A stretch of DNA of 64,000 nucleotides from Silurus meridionalis (Eukaryota; Chordata; Actinopteri; Siluriformes; Siluridae), in the NCBI RefSeq assembly GCF_014805685.1, contig NC_060896.1, positions 15,087,889 to 15,151,888 of the forward strand, given 5' to 3'. Numbering within the stretch: position 1 is the stretch's first letter; every line of letters begins with the position of its first letter. Below, one piece after another: positions 23,621 through 35,867 of the stretch. The notes under the pieces were generated by a model, which worked only from the letters and a program-made list of their open reading frames with translations, made no database searches and was not told the DNA's origin. The position numbers were made by a program, and so were the translations under genes.

Positions 23621-23652
23621 ATATATATATACATACATACACGGTATCTCAC
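23519..23652. repeat. (ATCT)n microsatellite between perfect 12-bp inverted repeats
   Basis: GTGAGATACCGT at 23519-23530 is the exact reverse complement of ACGGTATCTCAC at 23641-23652. Between them are about 22 ATCT units (23531-23620), a short AT run and ACAT units. The right arm is also the tip of the Tc1 element that follows. Confidence 0.95.
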
Positions 23653-23889
23653 AAAAGTGAATACATTTCACTTACATTTCAGCAACCATTTTATTATATG
23701 TTCTAAAGGGACACTAATAGAGAAATGAAAAAAAGATATATTTTAGACTAGCAAATGTGACGCTTGTAAAGCCGTATAGATTTACTGTCCTATGAAAATA
23801 ACTCAATATACAGCCATTATTGTCTAAATAACTTTCAACAAAAATTAGTACACCGTACTTGAACATTTTAAAACTGTGTCCAAAGTGTC

Positions 23890-24807
23890 AATATTATGTG
23901 TGAGCACCATTGTTTTTTAACATTTGCGCCATTTAGCAGTAGGATACTAAATTAACACATTTAACACTGCCTAGATCCTTCTGGGCATGGAATTCACCAG
24001 AGCTGCACAGGTTGTTGCTGGGATCCTCTTCCACTCTACGATAATGACATCACAGAACTTCTGGATGTTAGACAAATGGTGCTTCTCCACCTTGCCCTTA
24101 AGGATGTCCCCCAGGTGCTAGATAGTGTTCAAGGCTAGATAGTGTTCAAGACAAATACTTGGCCACTCTATCACCTTCACCTTCTGCTTCCTCAGCAAGG
24201 CAGTTGTCATCTTGGTGGTGTGTTTGGGGTCGATTTTTTTTTCCCTTAATGAACTGCAGCTCCCCACTTACACCAGCACTCATGTAGCCCCAGACAATGA
24301 TGCTACCACCACCATTAATGTAGGCAAGACACAGTTTTCTTGGTACTCTTTACCATGGTGTCACCACACATGCTTGACACCATCTGAGACAAACAAGTTT
24401 ATGGTTCCAGAAATTCATGGTTTTGTTCAGCAAACTGTTTGCAGGCTTTCTTGTGAGTCAGCTTTAAAAGAGGCTTCCTTCTGGGACGACGGTCATGCAA
24501 ACCGACTGTTGCAGTGTGGCATGTGGTCTGAGCACTGACATGTGGACCTTTCACTTCTGCAACCCCTAAAGTAATGCTAGCAGCACTTGTGTCTGTTTTT
24601 TTAAGCAGCTTCTGCACCTGACGCACAGCACAAGGACTCATCTTCTTTGATGGACCCTTGCGAGGCCTGTTCCGAATGAAACCCCTCTTGGAAAACCTCT
24701 GTATGCCCCTGGCCACTGTACTGAGTTATAGGGTGTTATTGATCTTCTTATAGCCTAGGCCATCTTTGTGGAGAGCAACAATTTTAATTATTTGCCATGG
24801 GTGCCAT
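23890..24807 (-). pseudogene. Tc1-like transposase pseudogene (minus strand)
   Basis: The clearest part is a minus-strand open segment at 24716-24399 reading GIQRFSKRGFIRNRPRKGP and AVRQVQKLLKKTDTSAASI, then QTTCHTATVGLHDRRPRRKP and KKACKQFAEQN. This is the helix-turn-helix DNA-binding half of a Tc1 transposase. The likely original start at 24807 is followed within a few codons by a stop. The DDE half (24380-23930) is scrambled, with an apparent deletion of over 100 bases near 24225-24240 beside a T-run. Pieces such as the ATGCTTGACACCATCTGAG block and GGGCATGGAATTCACCAGAG are still readable. No functional product is possible. Confidence 0.9.
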
Positions 24808-25093
24808 GTTGAACATCTAGTGGTCAGTATAAGAGAATTGTAACTGCTCTAATAAATGATACACAAATGTGTATGGTCCTGTCAAACAGATGAAAACACA
24901 AACATGATGAAAAGGACATGTGGCTTTGCACGGTTACATGACATACAGCTGTCATCACTTAGGGTGTGCTAACTTTTGTTGCCAGCTATTTTGGCAGACA
25001 ATGATGGCCGTATGTTGAGTTATATTCAGAGGACAGCAAATCTGTAATGCTATATAAGCTGCTCCTTGAGAAGATATACTAAAATTGTGTCTA

Positions 25094-25153
25094 AAATGTG
25101 AGGGGTGTACTCACTCTTGTGAGAAATGTGAGGGGTGTACTCATTTTTGTGAG
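25094..25153. repeat. 30-bp tandem duplication at the right tip of the Tc1 element
   Basis: AAATGTGAGGGGTGTACTCA opens both 25094-25123 and 25124-25153. The two copies differ only at CTC versus TTT. The terminal transposase-site sequence is therefore doubled. Confidence 0.93.
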
Positions 25154-25157
25154 ATAC

Positions 25158-26054
25158 ACACACACTCACAAACACACATGCAGTGATTAGACTATTCATG
25201 TATGAGGTGGCACTGTGCCAAAAGATGCAGGAGGTTTTGTTGAGGCCCTGTTTGCCCTCTCTTGCCCAATTTAGCTTGCGAGTTCAATATAGCTCTACAA
25301 ATATTTACTTGCACACACATGAAATGTGTTTTTTTTTTGGATGTTTCGACAAACAAACCACCACGGTATATTAAATGCAATATATGTCCAACAGCGCCTG
25401 CAATTATGAACTTCCCATAAGCTGCCTTCTGCAGTGAAAGATCACCTTTGTGTTTGTGAGTCTTATTTGCCCTGACTGTTATTCTTCTGTCTACACTGCT
25501 CTAATTATTTATATATAAACTATTCATATATGCAGCTAGCTCATAGAGAGGTGGAGGATGTACCTGCATTTTCTGGGAAAGGTGGTTTAGATTTATGGAA
25601 TCCACTACAAACCTCATCTGCAACAGTGTTCACTGAAGGGTCAGTTTGTGCTGATGTGGAGCCAGGCTGACCTTTCACCTGGGTAGATAATGAGTTTCCT
25701 GCTATTGTGGGACACTTCCTCTCTGCGCACATTCAACTTTGCGTGTCATCCTGCTAGTGCTCCATGTCCTGCTGTTACGGCCCTGTCCCTTGGCCTGCTC
25801 CTTCCACAGCCTGTCATTGCACATCCACCATTATGTTACTCTATTGTTTAAACTATACCCATTTGAGTAGAATAAACCAAAGCACAATGAGCACACAAGT
25901 AAGCACATAGAAAAGCTTTGGTTGACCATGGCAGTTTCATAATTTTTTTGTTTTTTTTATTTGAAACTACATTGAGGAAAAAAATCTATGGTATTTGGGA
26001 AGGAAGTTGTAATGATAATCTTCAAAAATAAATTTTTTGTTCACCTACTCTTCA
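25158..26054. other. Noncoding stretch, nothing recognised
   Basis: Short CA-rich start, then single-copy-looking sequence. The 63-codon minus-strand frame at 25541-25732 has ordinary composition but no recognisable similarity or splice context. Confidence 0.45.
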
Positions 26055-26385
26055 TTTATGAATTCATTCTTTTATCTGCAGTAGCTGATTGATCCTTGTC
26101 AGGGTTGTGGAGGATCTGGAACCTGTCCCATCAACACTGTGCAGAAGGTGCGAGAATTCACCCTGGACAGGACACCAGTCCATCACAGAGCATGATGCAC
26201 AAAACACCCACACACTTACTCACACCTATGGGCATTTTAGCATAACCGACTAACTGCATGTTAAGGTGAGTGGGAGGAAACAGGAGAACCCAGAGGAAAC
26301 CCACGCAAACACAAGGAGAATATGCATAACTGCACACAGAGAGCATAACAAGCTCAGTATTGAACCTATTGCATTGTTGTTGCAT
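26055..26385 (+). repeat. Common teleost interspersed repeat
   Basis: Motifs in order are GATCCTTGTCAGGGTTGTGG, ACCCTGGACAGGACACCAGT, CACACCTATGGGCATTTTAG and GGTGAGTGGGAGGAAACAGG, then AGAACCCAGAGGAAACCCAC. This run is highly typical of an abundant fish repeat with no intact coding region. The class is uncertain. Confidence 0.72.
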
Positions 26386-26390
26386 ACATA

Positions 26391-28563
26391 CAGTATGTAC
26401 AGAATGTAGTAAATGTGTTATTTATTTAATATAATGTGCATAAGTGTATTACAATCATAGTATTAAAATTATGTATGCAAGAAGTGCATTTCTTGTGTTT
26501 TTTTATAGGCATGTTATTACCTCCACAGTAGATGTTTGTTTGTAAGGACGTAAAAACACAAATAAATGCAACTATTATTGAATTATTGTGGAATGTTATA
26601 GTGTATAAAGCTGATGTCTAATGTGCAATCCGTAAAGAAAAATATTACGACATAATTTTGAGAATAAAGTCATAATGCATTACTATGACAGAATGGTGCA
26701 TGCCAGAGCAACAAATTATGTTCCTTTTTTTCCTAACACAAATACATAATAAACTTGGTGTCACACCAACTCTGGAATTTGTCCCCGACTTCCTTGCATG
26801 ACACTAGCACATCAGCACCAGATAATTATGTAGCCTATTAGAATTTTAAAATTACTTATTTAGAACAAATAAACCTGCCTCCTTGTTTGAAGAACAATTT
26901 GAAGTCTATTCCACAGTGAAAGCATTATTCATGAGAGAAAATTTCAATACATTTGTCAATCTTTTCAGGAGTAGACCACCTAGCAAATTCACCCCAAGGT
27001 CAGACTGTGCAGTGCTCATATAAATTGCACAAAAACAAGGTTACATCTTAAACACTATAGGCATAAGTAACAATTAGAAAAAGACTAAACAAGTACAGTA
27101 TGGTTTGATTGGAAGGGTTGCCAGGAGAACCTCTCTTCTCTCTAAAAGGAACATTGCATCTCCTTTGAAGTCTCCATCTGAACAAACCACAAAACCTCTG
27201 AAACAATTTCCTTTAGACAGACTAGACCAAAGTCGAAATGTTTGGCCATAATGCACAGCACAACATTTGAAAACCAAAACACAGTATATCAGAAACACCT
27301 CATACCACCTGTCAAACACAATGTTGGAGGAGTTGATAATTTGGTGTTATTTTGCAGCCAGACCTGAGCAACTTTAAGTCATTGAGTTGGCCATGAACTG
27401 CAACTGTGACTGGACTATGATTCCAATTATTTATACACAGTGCATTAATTTCGAATTTATTGAACTGTCCAGAACTACCTGTGTATTCAACACACAACTT
27501 TTAGCCAAACAAAAATGAGTATTCAAACAGATCATCTAAGCAGTAAAAAGTAGTAATTTTAATTTCAATGGCAGTTAATCGTGTACCATTCATTTGTTTA
27601 TCCTATTTTGGTCTTAAAGCTTACTCAAATCATATCTGTGCAAATACATAATTTCCTTAGCAAAAATGTACCATGACTACATTTAAATAAGTAATATTTC
27701 GTTTCCACTTAATCTTTTAAAGAAATCAACTTAAACAAAGTAAATACAATTTTATAACACACTGTTATTAGGTTAAGCCTTTTTAAAGATAATCTTCCCT
27801 ATTCATTTTAAAATCATCTGATGAATCGCCTTTACAAACTATTTGAATGATTTCCAAATTCTTTAATAAAATGTAAAGTTTTCATTCAAAATATATTCCA
27901 AAACATTGATTATACCAGTGAGAATCTGTTGTATGGCATTATAAATTCTCCTAATTTGTAATGGAAATATTGTTTTCTATGTATTTTTTTATTTTTATTT
28001 TTTATAATTAATGAAAATAAGTATGTCATGGAAAATATAACTTTTTTTTTTTTGCACACTGTTCATGGCACAGTTCATATCAAAATCAAACAATAGCATG
28101 CCTCCTTTGCGCTATGCACAATGTCAACTCCAAGGACATTTCTGCTACAGCACCGGAGGCGATCCTGGGAAGGCTTTAACCCTGAGAACACTTGAAGGAC
28201 TGAAAGTGCAACTCATTCCCGCATGGGCTCTGAATACCAGCCCTGCAGTTGGTCAGACATACTGTTTTTAGAGCTGTATGCCACACATTCGCCAGCCTGC
28301 ACTGAGCCAGCTGTTTGGTTTTAAGGGTGAGTGACTTATTTAGATCTCGTGACTATTTGCTGAAGAAGGAATGGGTGTGACAGAGGCCTGCAAAGCATGT
28401 GAAAGAGTTCCCTGTGCTATTGGTCCTTATGAAATATGAATTTAAATGTCTGCATTGATTGAGCCTGAATCATGGCTGATTAACTTGTCAGGTACAATTT
28501 ACTATCACATTTATTTCTTCAAAGTGACAAATATTGGCACACCTTAAGTCAGACACTGGACTT
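26391..28563. other. Noncoding stretch, nothing firmly recognised
   Basis: AT-rich, with a 27600-28050 part exceptionally rich in A and T. 28065-28310 is less AT-rich and encodes a 68-codon frame without recognisable similarity. Confidence 0.45.
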
Positions 28564-28571
28564 GTGTGAGG
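28564..28571. repeat. 8-bp target-site duplication, left copy (hAT)
   Basis: GTGTGAGG directly before the element, repeated exactly at 30144-30151. Confidence 0.88.
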
Positions 28572-30143
28572 CAGAGGTGGCAAAAGTACACGAATCCTTC
28601 ACTCAAGTAGAGGTACAGAAATTCATGTTTAAAATTCTCTGGTAAAAGGTTGAAGTACTGACTATCCTTTTTTACTCAAGTTAAAGTAAAGAATAGGCCC
28701 TGGAATTTACGTGTCCATTACTACTACCAGTTTTAGTGTCACACTTGTAACTGGATCTCATTTCATTATTAGTATTAGGGTTATCAATCGATTAAAATAT
28801 TTAATCACGATTAATCACACGATTGTCATCGCAACTTAATCGCACATTTTTAATCTGTTCTAAACCTTAAATTTATACTTTTCAAGTTTTTTATACTCTA
28901 ATCAACATGGGCATGGACAAATATGGATGCTTTATGCAAATGTATGTTTATTATTAGTGAAACCATCCTTAACATAGAGCATAAAGACAAAATATTCTTG
29001 TAAATGTTTTAAAGTAATTATTGTGTTTTAAATTAAGTAAATCATCTGAAAACTGCTTTGTTTCCACACGGACGGTTTATGAGGTGATTCCAGAAAAACT
29101 GTACCTCTTCTAATGTTCATATGGATTACATAATCAGTTAATAGTATTTGATGTCTATTTGTTTATTTAAAAGTAGACATTTCAAGCTTTCTATTCATAT
29201 ATTTATTATATCCGTGAGCAAATATTTATTAAAATTCAGGTTGTTTTATTTACGTGTCTGCGAAGAGAAATGAAGAAGAAAGAGACAGCAGAAAGCGCAC
29301 ACTGCCTGTTTTCTTTATTTTAAAAAGCACAGTGTTTTGTTGTTATAAGTGTATACAAATAAAATATACCCTTTAAAGATTTAAATGATGTATTGATTTT
29401 ATTTGTAGGATCAAAAAAGACACTGTAATTTGAGAGAGAGAAAGAGAGAGAGAATAAAGAGAAAAGACGCTGTGAATGAACGTGTGTTGCGCTAAAGGTT
29501 TAAATTTCACCTTTTATATTTATTTTTTATATTTTTTATAACAATTGTCAAACAGAACTACACGCTGTATTAATCGCGGGTTAAAATCAGAACCGTTTAA
29601 ATTAGTTTGCATTTCGACAGGCATAATTAATATATTAATACAAAAGAATTTCAAATGTTGTTACCTAATGAATGTATCCTGGCTAAACAACCAACATATA
29701 GAACACAAGCAGAAAAAAAAAGTTCAGGAAAGTCTTTGTTTTCGCTGACTCCCTCTGTCTTAACCCCATACTTTTAATTGCCTTCTGCCCTGCTCATTGT
29801 TAGCTCCATAGGCTAGCCTAACTCTGTGCTGCATGATAGCAAGGAAATTACACACTAGTGGTAGGTTGAAAAAGCCATGCAAAGACAGGAAATAGGTTGA
29901 TTGGCTTAAAATGGTGTGCAGTTTGAAGAAAAATATTGACATTTGATCAAATAGATTAAATCTAAAGTAACACGCCTGATTTGAAAAGGCAAGAATTAGA
30001 AAGTACTGATATTTGTGTAAAAATGTAATGAGTGAAAGTAAAAAGTTGCCTGAAAACTTAATAGTGAAGTAAAGTACTGATACCAGAAAAATCTACTTAA
30101 GTACAGTAACAAAGTATTTGTATTTCGTTACTTGCTATCGCTG
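28572..30143. mobile_element. hAT-type non-autonomous DNA transposon
   Basis: The left tip is CAGAGGTGGCAAAAGTA. The reverse complement of the right tip is CAGCGATAGCAAGTAAC, giving imperfect inverted repeats with the CAG-start typical of hAT elements. Exact 8-bp flanking repeats (GTGTGAGG) match the hAT target duplication length. Subterminal sequence is also partly inverted: ACTCAAGTAGAGGTACAG near 28600 against CTACTTAAGTACAGTAAC near 30092. No transposase is readable in the 1572 bases. An older AT-rich element with TTAATCAC-type motifs appears nested inside. Confidence 0.85.
28785..29592. mobile_element. Possible nested repeat rich in TTAATCGC motifs
   Basis: The left part has TTATCAATCGATTAAAATAT followed by several TTAATC(A/G)C-type units up to about 28850. 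Near 29570-29587 is TATTAATCGCGGGTTAAAAT. Clusters of this motif at both ends are seen in fish DNA transposons. The ends cannot be fixed by eye, so the limits are approximate. Confidence 0.4.
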
Positions 30144-30151
30144 GTGTGAGG
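30144..30151. repeat. 8-bp target-site duplication, right copy (hAT)
   Basis: GTGTGAGG, identical to 28564-28571. Confidence 0.88.
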
Positions 30152-30167
30152 CTACATGAAGCCCTAC

Positions 30168-30274
30168 GAGAAATGTTGAAAAGTAGAAGCAATTCTTAGC
30201 ACCTCCAGCTATCTCTGTGCTCCTTATTCCTAAAAATGACTAACTTCAGGGTATGACTTATGGATTTAGTAGTG

Positions 30275-30350
<76 letters not shown>

Positions 30351-30541
30351 TATATATACCATATATATATACTGTGTATATACAATTTACAAAAAAAGCA
30401 ATGGTAGGAAGGTGAGATTTTCTCACCTGGAAGAGGAGAAATGTTGAAAAGTAGAAGCAATTCTCAGCACCTCCAGCTATCTCTGTGCTCCTTATTCCTA
30501 AAATGACTAACTTCAGGGTATGACTTATGGATTTAGTAGTG

Positions 30542-30611
<70 letters not shown>

Positions 30612-30688
30612 TATATATATACTGTGTATATACAATTTACAAAAAAAGCAATGGTAGGAAGGTGAGATTTTCTCACCTGGAAGAGGAG
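30168..30688. repeat. Recent tandem duplication, unit about 268 bp, each with a (TA)n core
   Basis: The segment from GAGAAATGTTGAAAAGTAGA to TTCTCACCTGGAAGAGGAG occurs twice head to tail, with units starting at about 30168 and 30436. The copies are almost identical (CTTAGC versus CTCAGC, one extra A in the first, and TA-run length). The TA tracts are 30277-30349 and 30544-30610. Near-identity implies a recent event. Confidence 0.95.
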
Positions 30689-33651
30689 TCTTGGCATGAT
30701 TAATAGTGGAAGTATGTGGTATGGTAGGCATCCACCAAGCAGCTGCAGATCCGTCATCATGTAGTACAAACATGACACCTGCCCCACCTTCTGTTTGCCT
30801 CATCCACCTCCTCTCTTGTGCCTCTATTTCTCTCTTAACATCATCACCAAAAACCTCAGCTGGTCGCTGCCAAGTGCATCGTGCCGCCATCACCCTCATA
30901 AATCACCCACCAAACAAAACATACTTAATCTGTGACGTGCAGGCCCGACACACAAATTTATCACCTGTGCTAGAGTTACAGTTGCACACCACTGCGAGCC
31001 ACTGTTTTCCAGGGGAAAGAGAGAGATAGAGAGGGAGAGAGAGAGAGGGAGAGAGAGCTGAATAAAAGACTTAAATGGCTTGAATACTTGAATAACTCTT
31101 ATCCACATGCAGAGGGGATGGCAGATGCTATTGGTTCAGTGTGAGGAACAAAAACATTACAAGGCTGCTTAATCTGTATGGCTAAAAATGTGCATGTTTC
31201 TGCACTATTGCCTTGGTAAAGAGTGTTAAGGATTCTCTTGCACAAGCATAAGTGACTCTGTCATGGATTAAGCTGGCAGAGAGCTATCAGTCGACAGTGG
31301 CTGCAGATTTACGGATACTGCATAATCAAAAGCACCATAAAACAAAATCTTAGTGTAACATAATCTTAGGACAAAAAAATATATAAATTAGCTTTATGTC
31401 TTGACTGCTGGCATTGCTCTAATAATATTTTGTAATGCATGGAAAAACTAAATTTTTAGACGATTGAACAGCATTGGTTAAAAATAATTCTTTTGTTCAT
31501 TTTATGGGCAAAGCGTTTGCAGATGAATCATTTCCAACATTACAAAACAAATTCTGATTTGTTTTTCTCAGTGTCTGTATAAAAAAGATTTCCATCGTTT
31601 ATATGATATACTCAAGTGAGCTTTCATGGGCATTGCCATTTTCAACAAGCACATATACTCACATGAGCATAACAATCCCTGGGCCCAGCATCTGGAGTAG
31701 GCAAAGAATACAGTCCAAGGCCGTCCTTTTACACCCTTTAAGGCTTTTGGCAGACAAAAACCAGACTGATTACAACAAGGGTGTGAGTCAAACAGTCAAA
31801 GCAAACCGCAGCAGGATTCCTCCCTCTGGAATTGAGCTTTGTTCATTTCATAGGGTGAGAGTTAGTTCCATCATCCTTTAACTGAAAATGAACCAAAATC
31901 TAAGTGAGCAAGCTTCTATTAGGTGAGAGGGCAAGACCTCTGCTACAGACTTGAGAAAAAAAGAACTAAACTAAAATATTAAATGACTCGTTACTGGATA
32001 ATAAAAAACAAGCTTGTGCAAATATACTTTGCATCTTGTTTAGCTGACCACATGAATTTGCTGCTACCTGCCATTTATTTGCTTTCACAACCATGAGAAT
32101 GCAACATGACAGCACCTGTTTAACCACTATAGCAAAAGCACGTCAATTGGAAAAGACATGGCATAGCACAAAAATGAACTCTAGCTGTTTTCAGAAGGAG
32201 CACTCCAGGCAAAACATGTTCCAAAGGGAACACCCAGATTTAAGTCTGGAATTTCGGGTGAATAAACCGCAAAAGATAAATTACATTAGATTTTCCTTTA
32301 TTTCAGACAAACTCTTTGACAAACTCTCTCTATAAAATACATACATAACATTGTAATTAATATATACTTTACAAACATAATACTCAATCGGGTTTTATAA
32401 ATAAAGTGTTTTACATGAATAAAGTGCAATTAAAGGCTTACAGGCCAAAGTTATTGGACCCTGTCTGCATGGGAAGAGCACATTAATTACAATCCCACTG
32501 ACCTTTAGTTGCGATAGCATGCATATTGTTCATGCTTGCATTTAAAGCTCTGATCACCCTTAATTGAGAAAGGTCTTGAAATCCATTACACTTTTCCAAT
32601 GAAACTCAGGATTGTTTAAAACATGTTCATTAGCATGTAATCAGCAAATATCCCCCAAATATCTAAAGAAAAACCTGGAATCCCTGAATTATTGTCTTAT
32701 TATATATCATTGTAATATTATTATATATATATATATTTTTTTTAGCTATAAACATATAAAAGCCAATAAATATGAAAGTATGCCAATAACTTTCATTTCA
32801 CAGAAATTAAATTGCAAGGTTATTTTATATGACATTGAGTTGTTTTCTTCCTATATTTCAGGGTAATGAGATGAAAAGCTGTGATTTACTGCATATTTTA
32901 ATGTACATAAGAGCCCTAATCTAGAGCAGGTGTTAATGTTTTCCATACTCATGTTTTAAAAATGAGTTTGTCTATAAAGTTTGAAGAAAGATACTTTGTT
33001 GGAATGAAACAGCAATTTATTTACCAAATGCACCTAATTATTGAATTAATTAAACATCAACCTAAATGTTGGTAATCAGAAGAATGCATTTTGTTTTTGC
33101 AGACCATAAGCAAGTTTTAATTCAGTGATACATGGCCTCAGGTTAAAGGAATAATTCCACACCTTAAAAAGTGATTTTTCAGTTAATCATTTAGACCAGC
33201 GCAAGACAATTATTTTATGAATTGTTTTGTGGACATCAACACACTTTTAAGTCTGGCTCTTACTTATTCCATCCCATAACCATTTGGACTAAAGAGTATG
33301 CTAACAACCTTAATGTTAGAAAAAAAAGGTAGAGAACAAGGCATTTACAGTACACTCCGGTTTGCCTACATATTATTGTCTAAGGTGTGTTCAGGTCTCT
33401 TTTGTTAATGACAAAGCACATCCAATATTTTACATTGTGGTATGAGATACAAACAAACTCAACTCTCATTACAACTTTTTCAGTCAGATTGAAAGTAAAT
33501 GTGTAGATGACCTGTGCCCTTAAACCTTAACATTTTACTATCACCATTTTAACAAGCATCTCTTAGTGTACCTAATAATATGTCATGACATACAAGCTCT
33601 GTTGATAATCAACCAAAATGTGCTCCTATTTCAACCAAAATATTATTTGAA

Positions 33652-33653
<2 letters not shown>
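30689..33653. other. Noncoding stretch with a short purine tract
   Basis: Contains a GA-rich tract at 31015-31058. The rest is AT-rich, single-copy-looking sequence. 32440-32590 is a moderately complex segment with many TAAT cores. No gene signal. Confidence 0.45.

Positions 33654-33743
<90 letters not shown>
33654..33743. repeat. (CT)n(TA)n compound microsatellite
   Basis: CT units at 33654-33690 run directly into TA units at 33691-33743. Confidence 0.97.
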
Positions 33744-33747
<4 letters not shown>

Positions 33748-33924
33748 GACATTATTGGGTCTCATTTAAACTGAGCGGGAATTTCATTCATGACAAGGAG
33801 AATATCAGTATTACAGATGTATTACAGTTAAGAACAGTGGATATATTGTTACAAAGGAGTCAAACTTCTGTTTTTCTTCACTGAGCTTCCAATATGGTAA
33901 AATGTCTTTGTTTGTTGCTCTCTG

Positions 33925-34110
33925 CCATTTCAATCTTTGTTTATCAGAGGTAATTCTGCTAATGCTACCTGACAACAGCATGTCAGCATGAATTATTCTG
34001 CTGCCATTTTGCTAGATTAATGACATAATGGACAAAATGAAAAATGGGGAAGAGGAGTTTCATTTCTGACCTTGCTCAATTTTTAATGAACTTGTTACAG
34101 TCCATGCAGA
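33925..34110. other. Candidate conserved noncoding segment
   Basis: Complex sequence with no repeat character and several homeodomain-type cores (GGTAATTCTGCTAATGC, GATTAATGACATAATGG), in an otherwise AT-run-rich area. It looks like vertebrate developmental enhancer sequence. This is an impression that only an alignment can test. Confidence 0.22.
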
Positions 34111-35813
34111 ATGGCTGGCTCGTTTTTTTTTTTTTTTGTTTTGTTTTTATATATAAATGGCATTATACAGTAGCTTCACCAACTATATTGGTGAGATAAT
34201 TACAGAATCCCTACCATTTTTGGAAGTAACACTAGGCAAGCACAAAATACAATAGAGATGGAGATGGCACCAATCTGTGTTCATGAAAGTTAAGAATAGA
34301 GCATAATATGGAAGTGGTTTAAAGTCGAAAGCATCCTTTAGCATCTATTTTTTTTGTATTTCTTTTTTTTTTTTACAAATAATTTCCTGATTGTGTACTG
34401 CAGTCCACATATTTAGAACACAATATGACAGTTTTCCCTAATGAATGAACATAGAATATGGAAGACAATGCATTGCTGATCCATCCTAATGGAAGGGGCA
34501 AATCAGAAAAAAAGTAGAAAGAGTAAAAAAGCAGAACTTTAAACTTAAAGTTGTTTTGATCCTCTATATCCTCACATGACTATGTGACAGTGGTGGGGGG
34601 CTGTGCAATAAGTTGGGGTGGCATGCTCAGTGTTAATTACAGGCAGTAATGAGAGAGCTGATCCAGACTGCAAGACACAGGATATTTTTAGAGGCCCTAC
34701 ATAGTTATCTAATGCACAGGCAGCATCTGCACTGACACAGAGTGCCGAGTCTTAACACCAGATTCAGCTTTACGCTTAGCTTCATATCCTCACCTGTAGT
34801 TAGGCTGGCTTGCCGGGTGTGGAGAAATGATCGTTTCTTCACAAATTGCTGATCGCTGACAAGTTCAGGAAACTGTCTGCTTATTCACAGTCGGCTGATT
34901 CCTTAGTGCAGCCGTCCATGCCATTTAATAGTTTAGAATCCTCACTCATTTAAAGCTTTAAACAAGTCTCTATTTATTAGCAGTGAATAATACATGAGTA
35001 TATTCTGCTCAGGTGAAACATTTGTCAAAATTGGGGTTTGACGGAAACAAGTTTTCCACTGAAATAAGGTAGAAGGAAGCTCACAGCTAAAACAGTTTGA
35101 GACCATGGTGGCCCATAAAAGACAATTTGGGATTTGGGGCTGGTTCCTCTAATTAGGAAAAAGATAATGATGCATGACGCAAGACATTGAAGCTAAATGG
35201 TGACCTTCAATTTGTGTGTGACTGTGAGAGACTTTGTCATTCAAAAAAGAAAGAATAAAATGACCTGCTCTTTTAGAGTTTGTACAGCGAATCATCTTGA
35301 CTTTTGGAGTTTGTTGTGAAAGGACCATCACGTTTTAATTGGTGCCACAGTAGCTGCGTATTTGTGGTGTGATACAATCTTGTAAATGTCAGCTGTCTCA
35401 TATCAGAACATACTGAATATAATGTGTGGCGTTTGTCGTATCTCTTTCACCTTAAACTGCTATTGAATAGATTCTACAATAAAATAATGATGGATAATAA
35501 CAGAGGTCTTTGATATGTATACAGCTGTAGCTTAAATGATGCGAAAATCCATAAAATATGCTAGAAAATAGAAACCTAGTATATCAATAATGTACAATTT
35601 TGATAAAAAAATCAACTGATTTTTTTTTATCTTTTAGTCATGAGGCTTTTAGTCATTTGCAATCAGGAATGTGTCCTTCTCATGTTAAAAGTCATGTACT
35701 CTACCCCTCAATTTCTCACTTATATTAATAATCAAAACAAAAAGGCACCCAACAATCTTTGTGTATGTGACAGCTGTGACTGGTCACAAGCACTCCCCAG
35801 AGCCAAGTCATGC

Positions 35814-35814
<1 letters not shown>
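34111..35814. other. Noncoding stretch, nothing recognised
   Basis: T-run at about 34124-34138, then mixed-composition sequence without gene or repeat signals. Confidence 0.45.

Positions 35815-35864
<50 letters not shown>
35815..35864. repeat. (CA)n microsatellite
   Basis: About 25 uninterrupted CA units, followed by GTGTGTGTG at about 35877-35886. Confidence 0.97.

Positions 35865-35867
<3 letters not shown>

Larger units (their letters stand above)
23641..25157 (-). mobile_element. Second Tc1/mariner DNA transposon, degenerate
   Basis: The left end, ACGGTATCTCACAAAAGTGA, pairs with the right end at 25124-25157 (GTACTCATTTTTGTGAGATA). The terminal inverted repeats are about 210 bases: CTGTCCTATGAAAATAACTC at about 23788 pairs with the inverted form near 25015-25035. 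The transposase is on the minus strand and broken. The total of about 1.5 kb is a little short of full length, consistent with an internal deletion. This is a different family from the element at 3527-5130. Confidence 0.9.

Noticed and set aside
23488..23728. Repeating Ile-Tyr-Leu-Ser frames
   Set aside because: Direct translation of the ATCT microsatellite.
28065..28271. 68-codon plus-strand frame in a less AT-rich patch
   Set aside because: No recognisable similarity, no splice sites and no codon pattern strong enough to support a gene.
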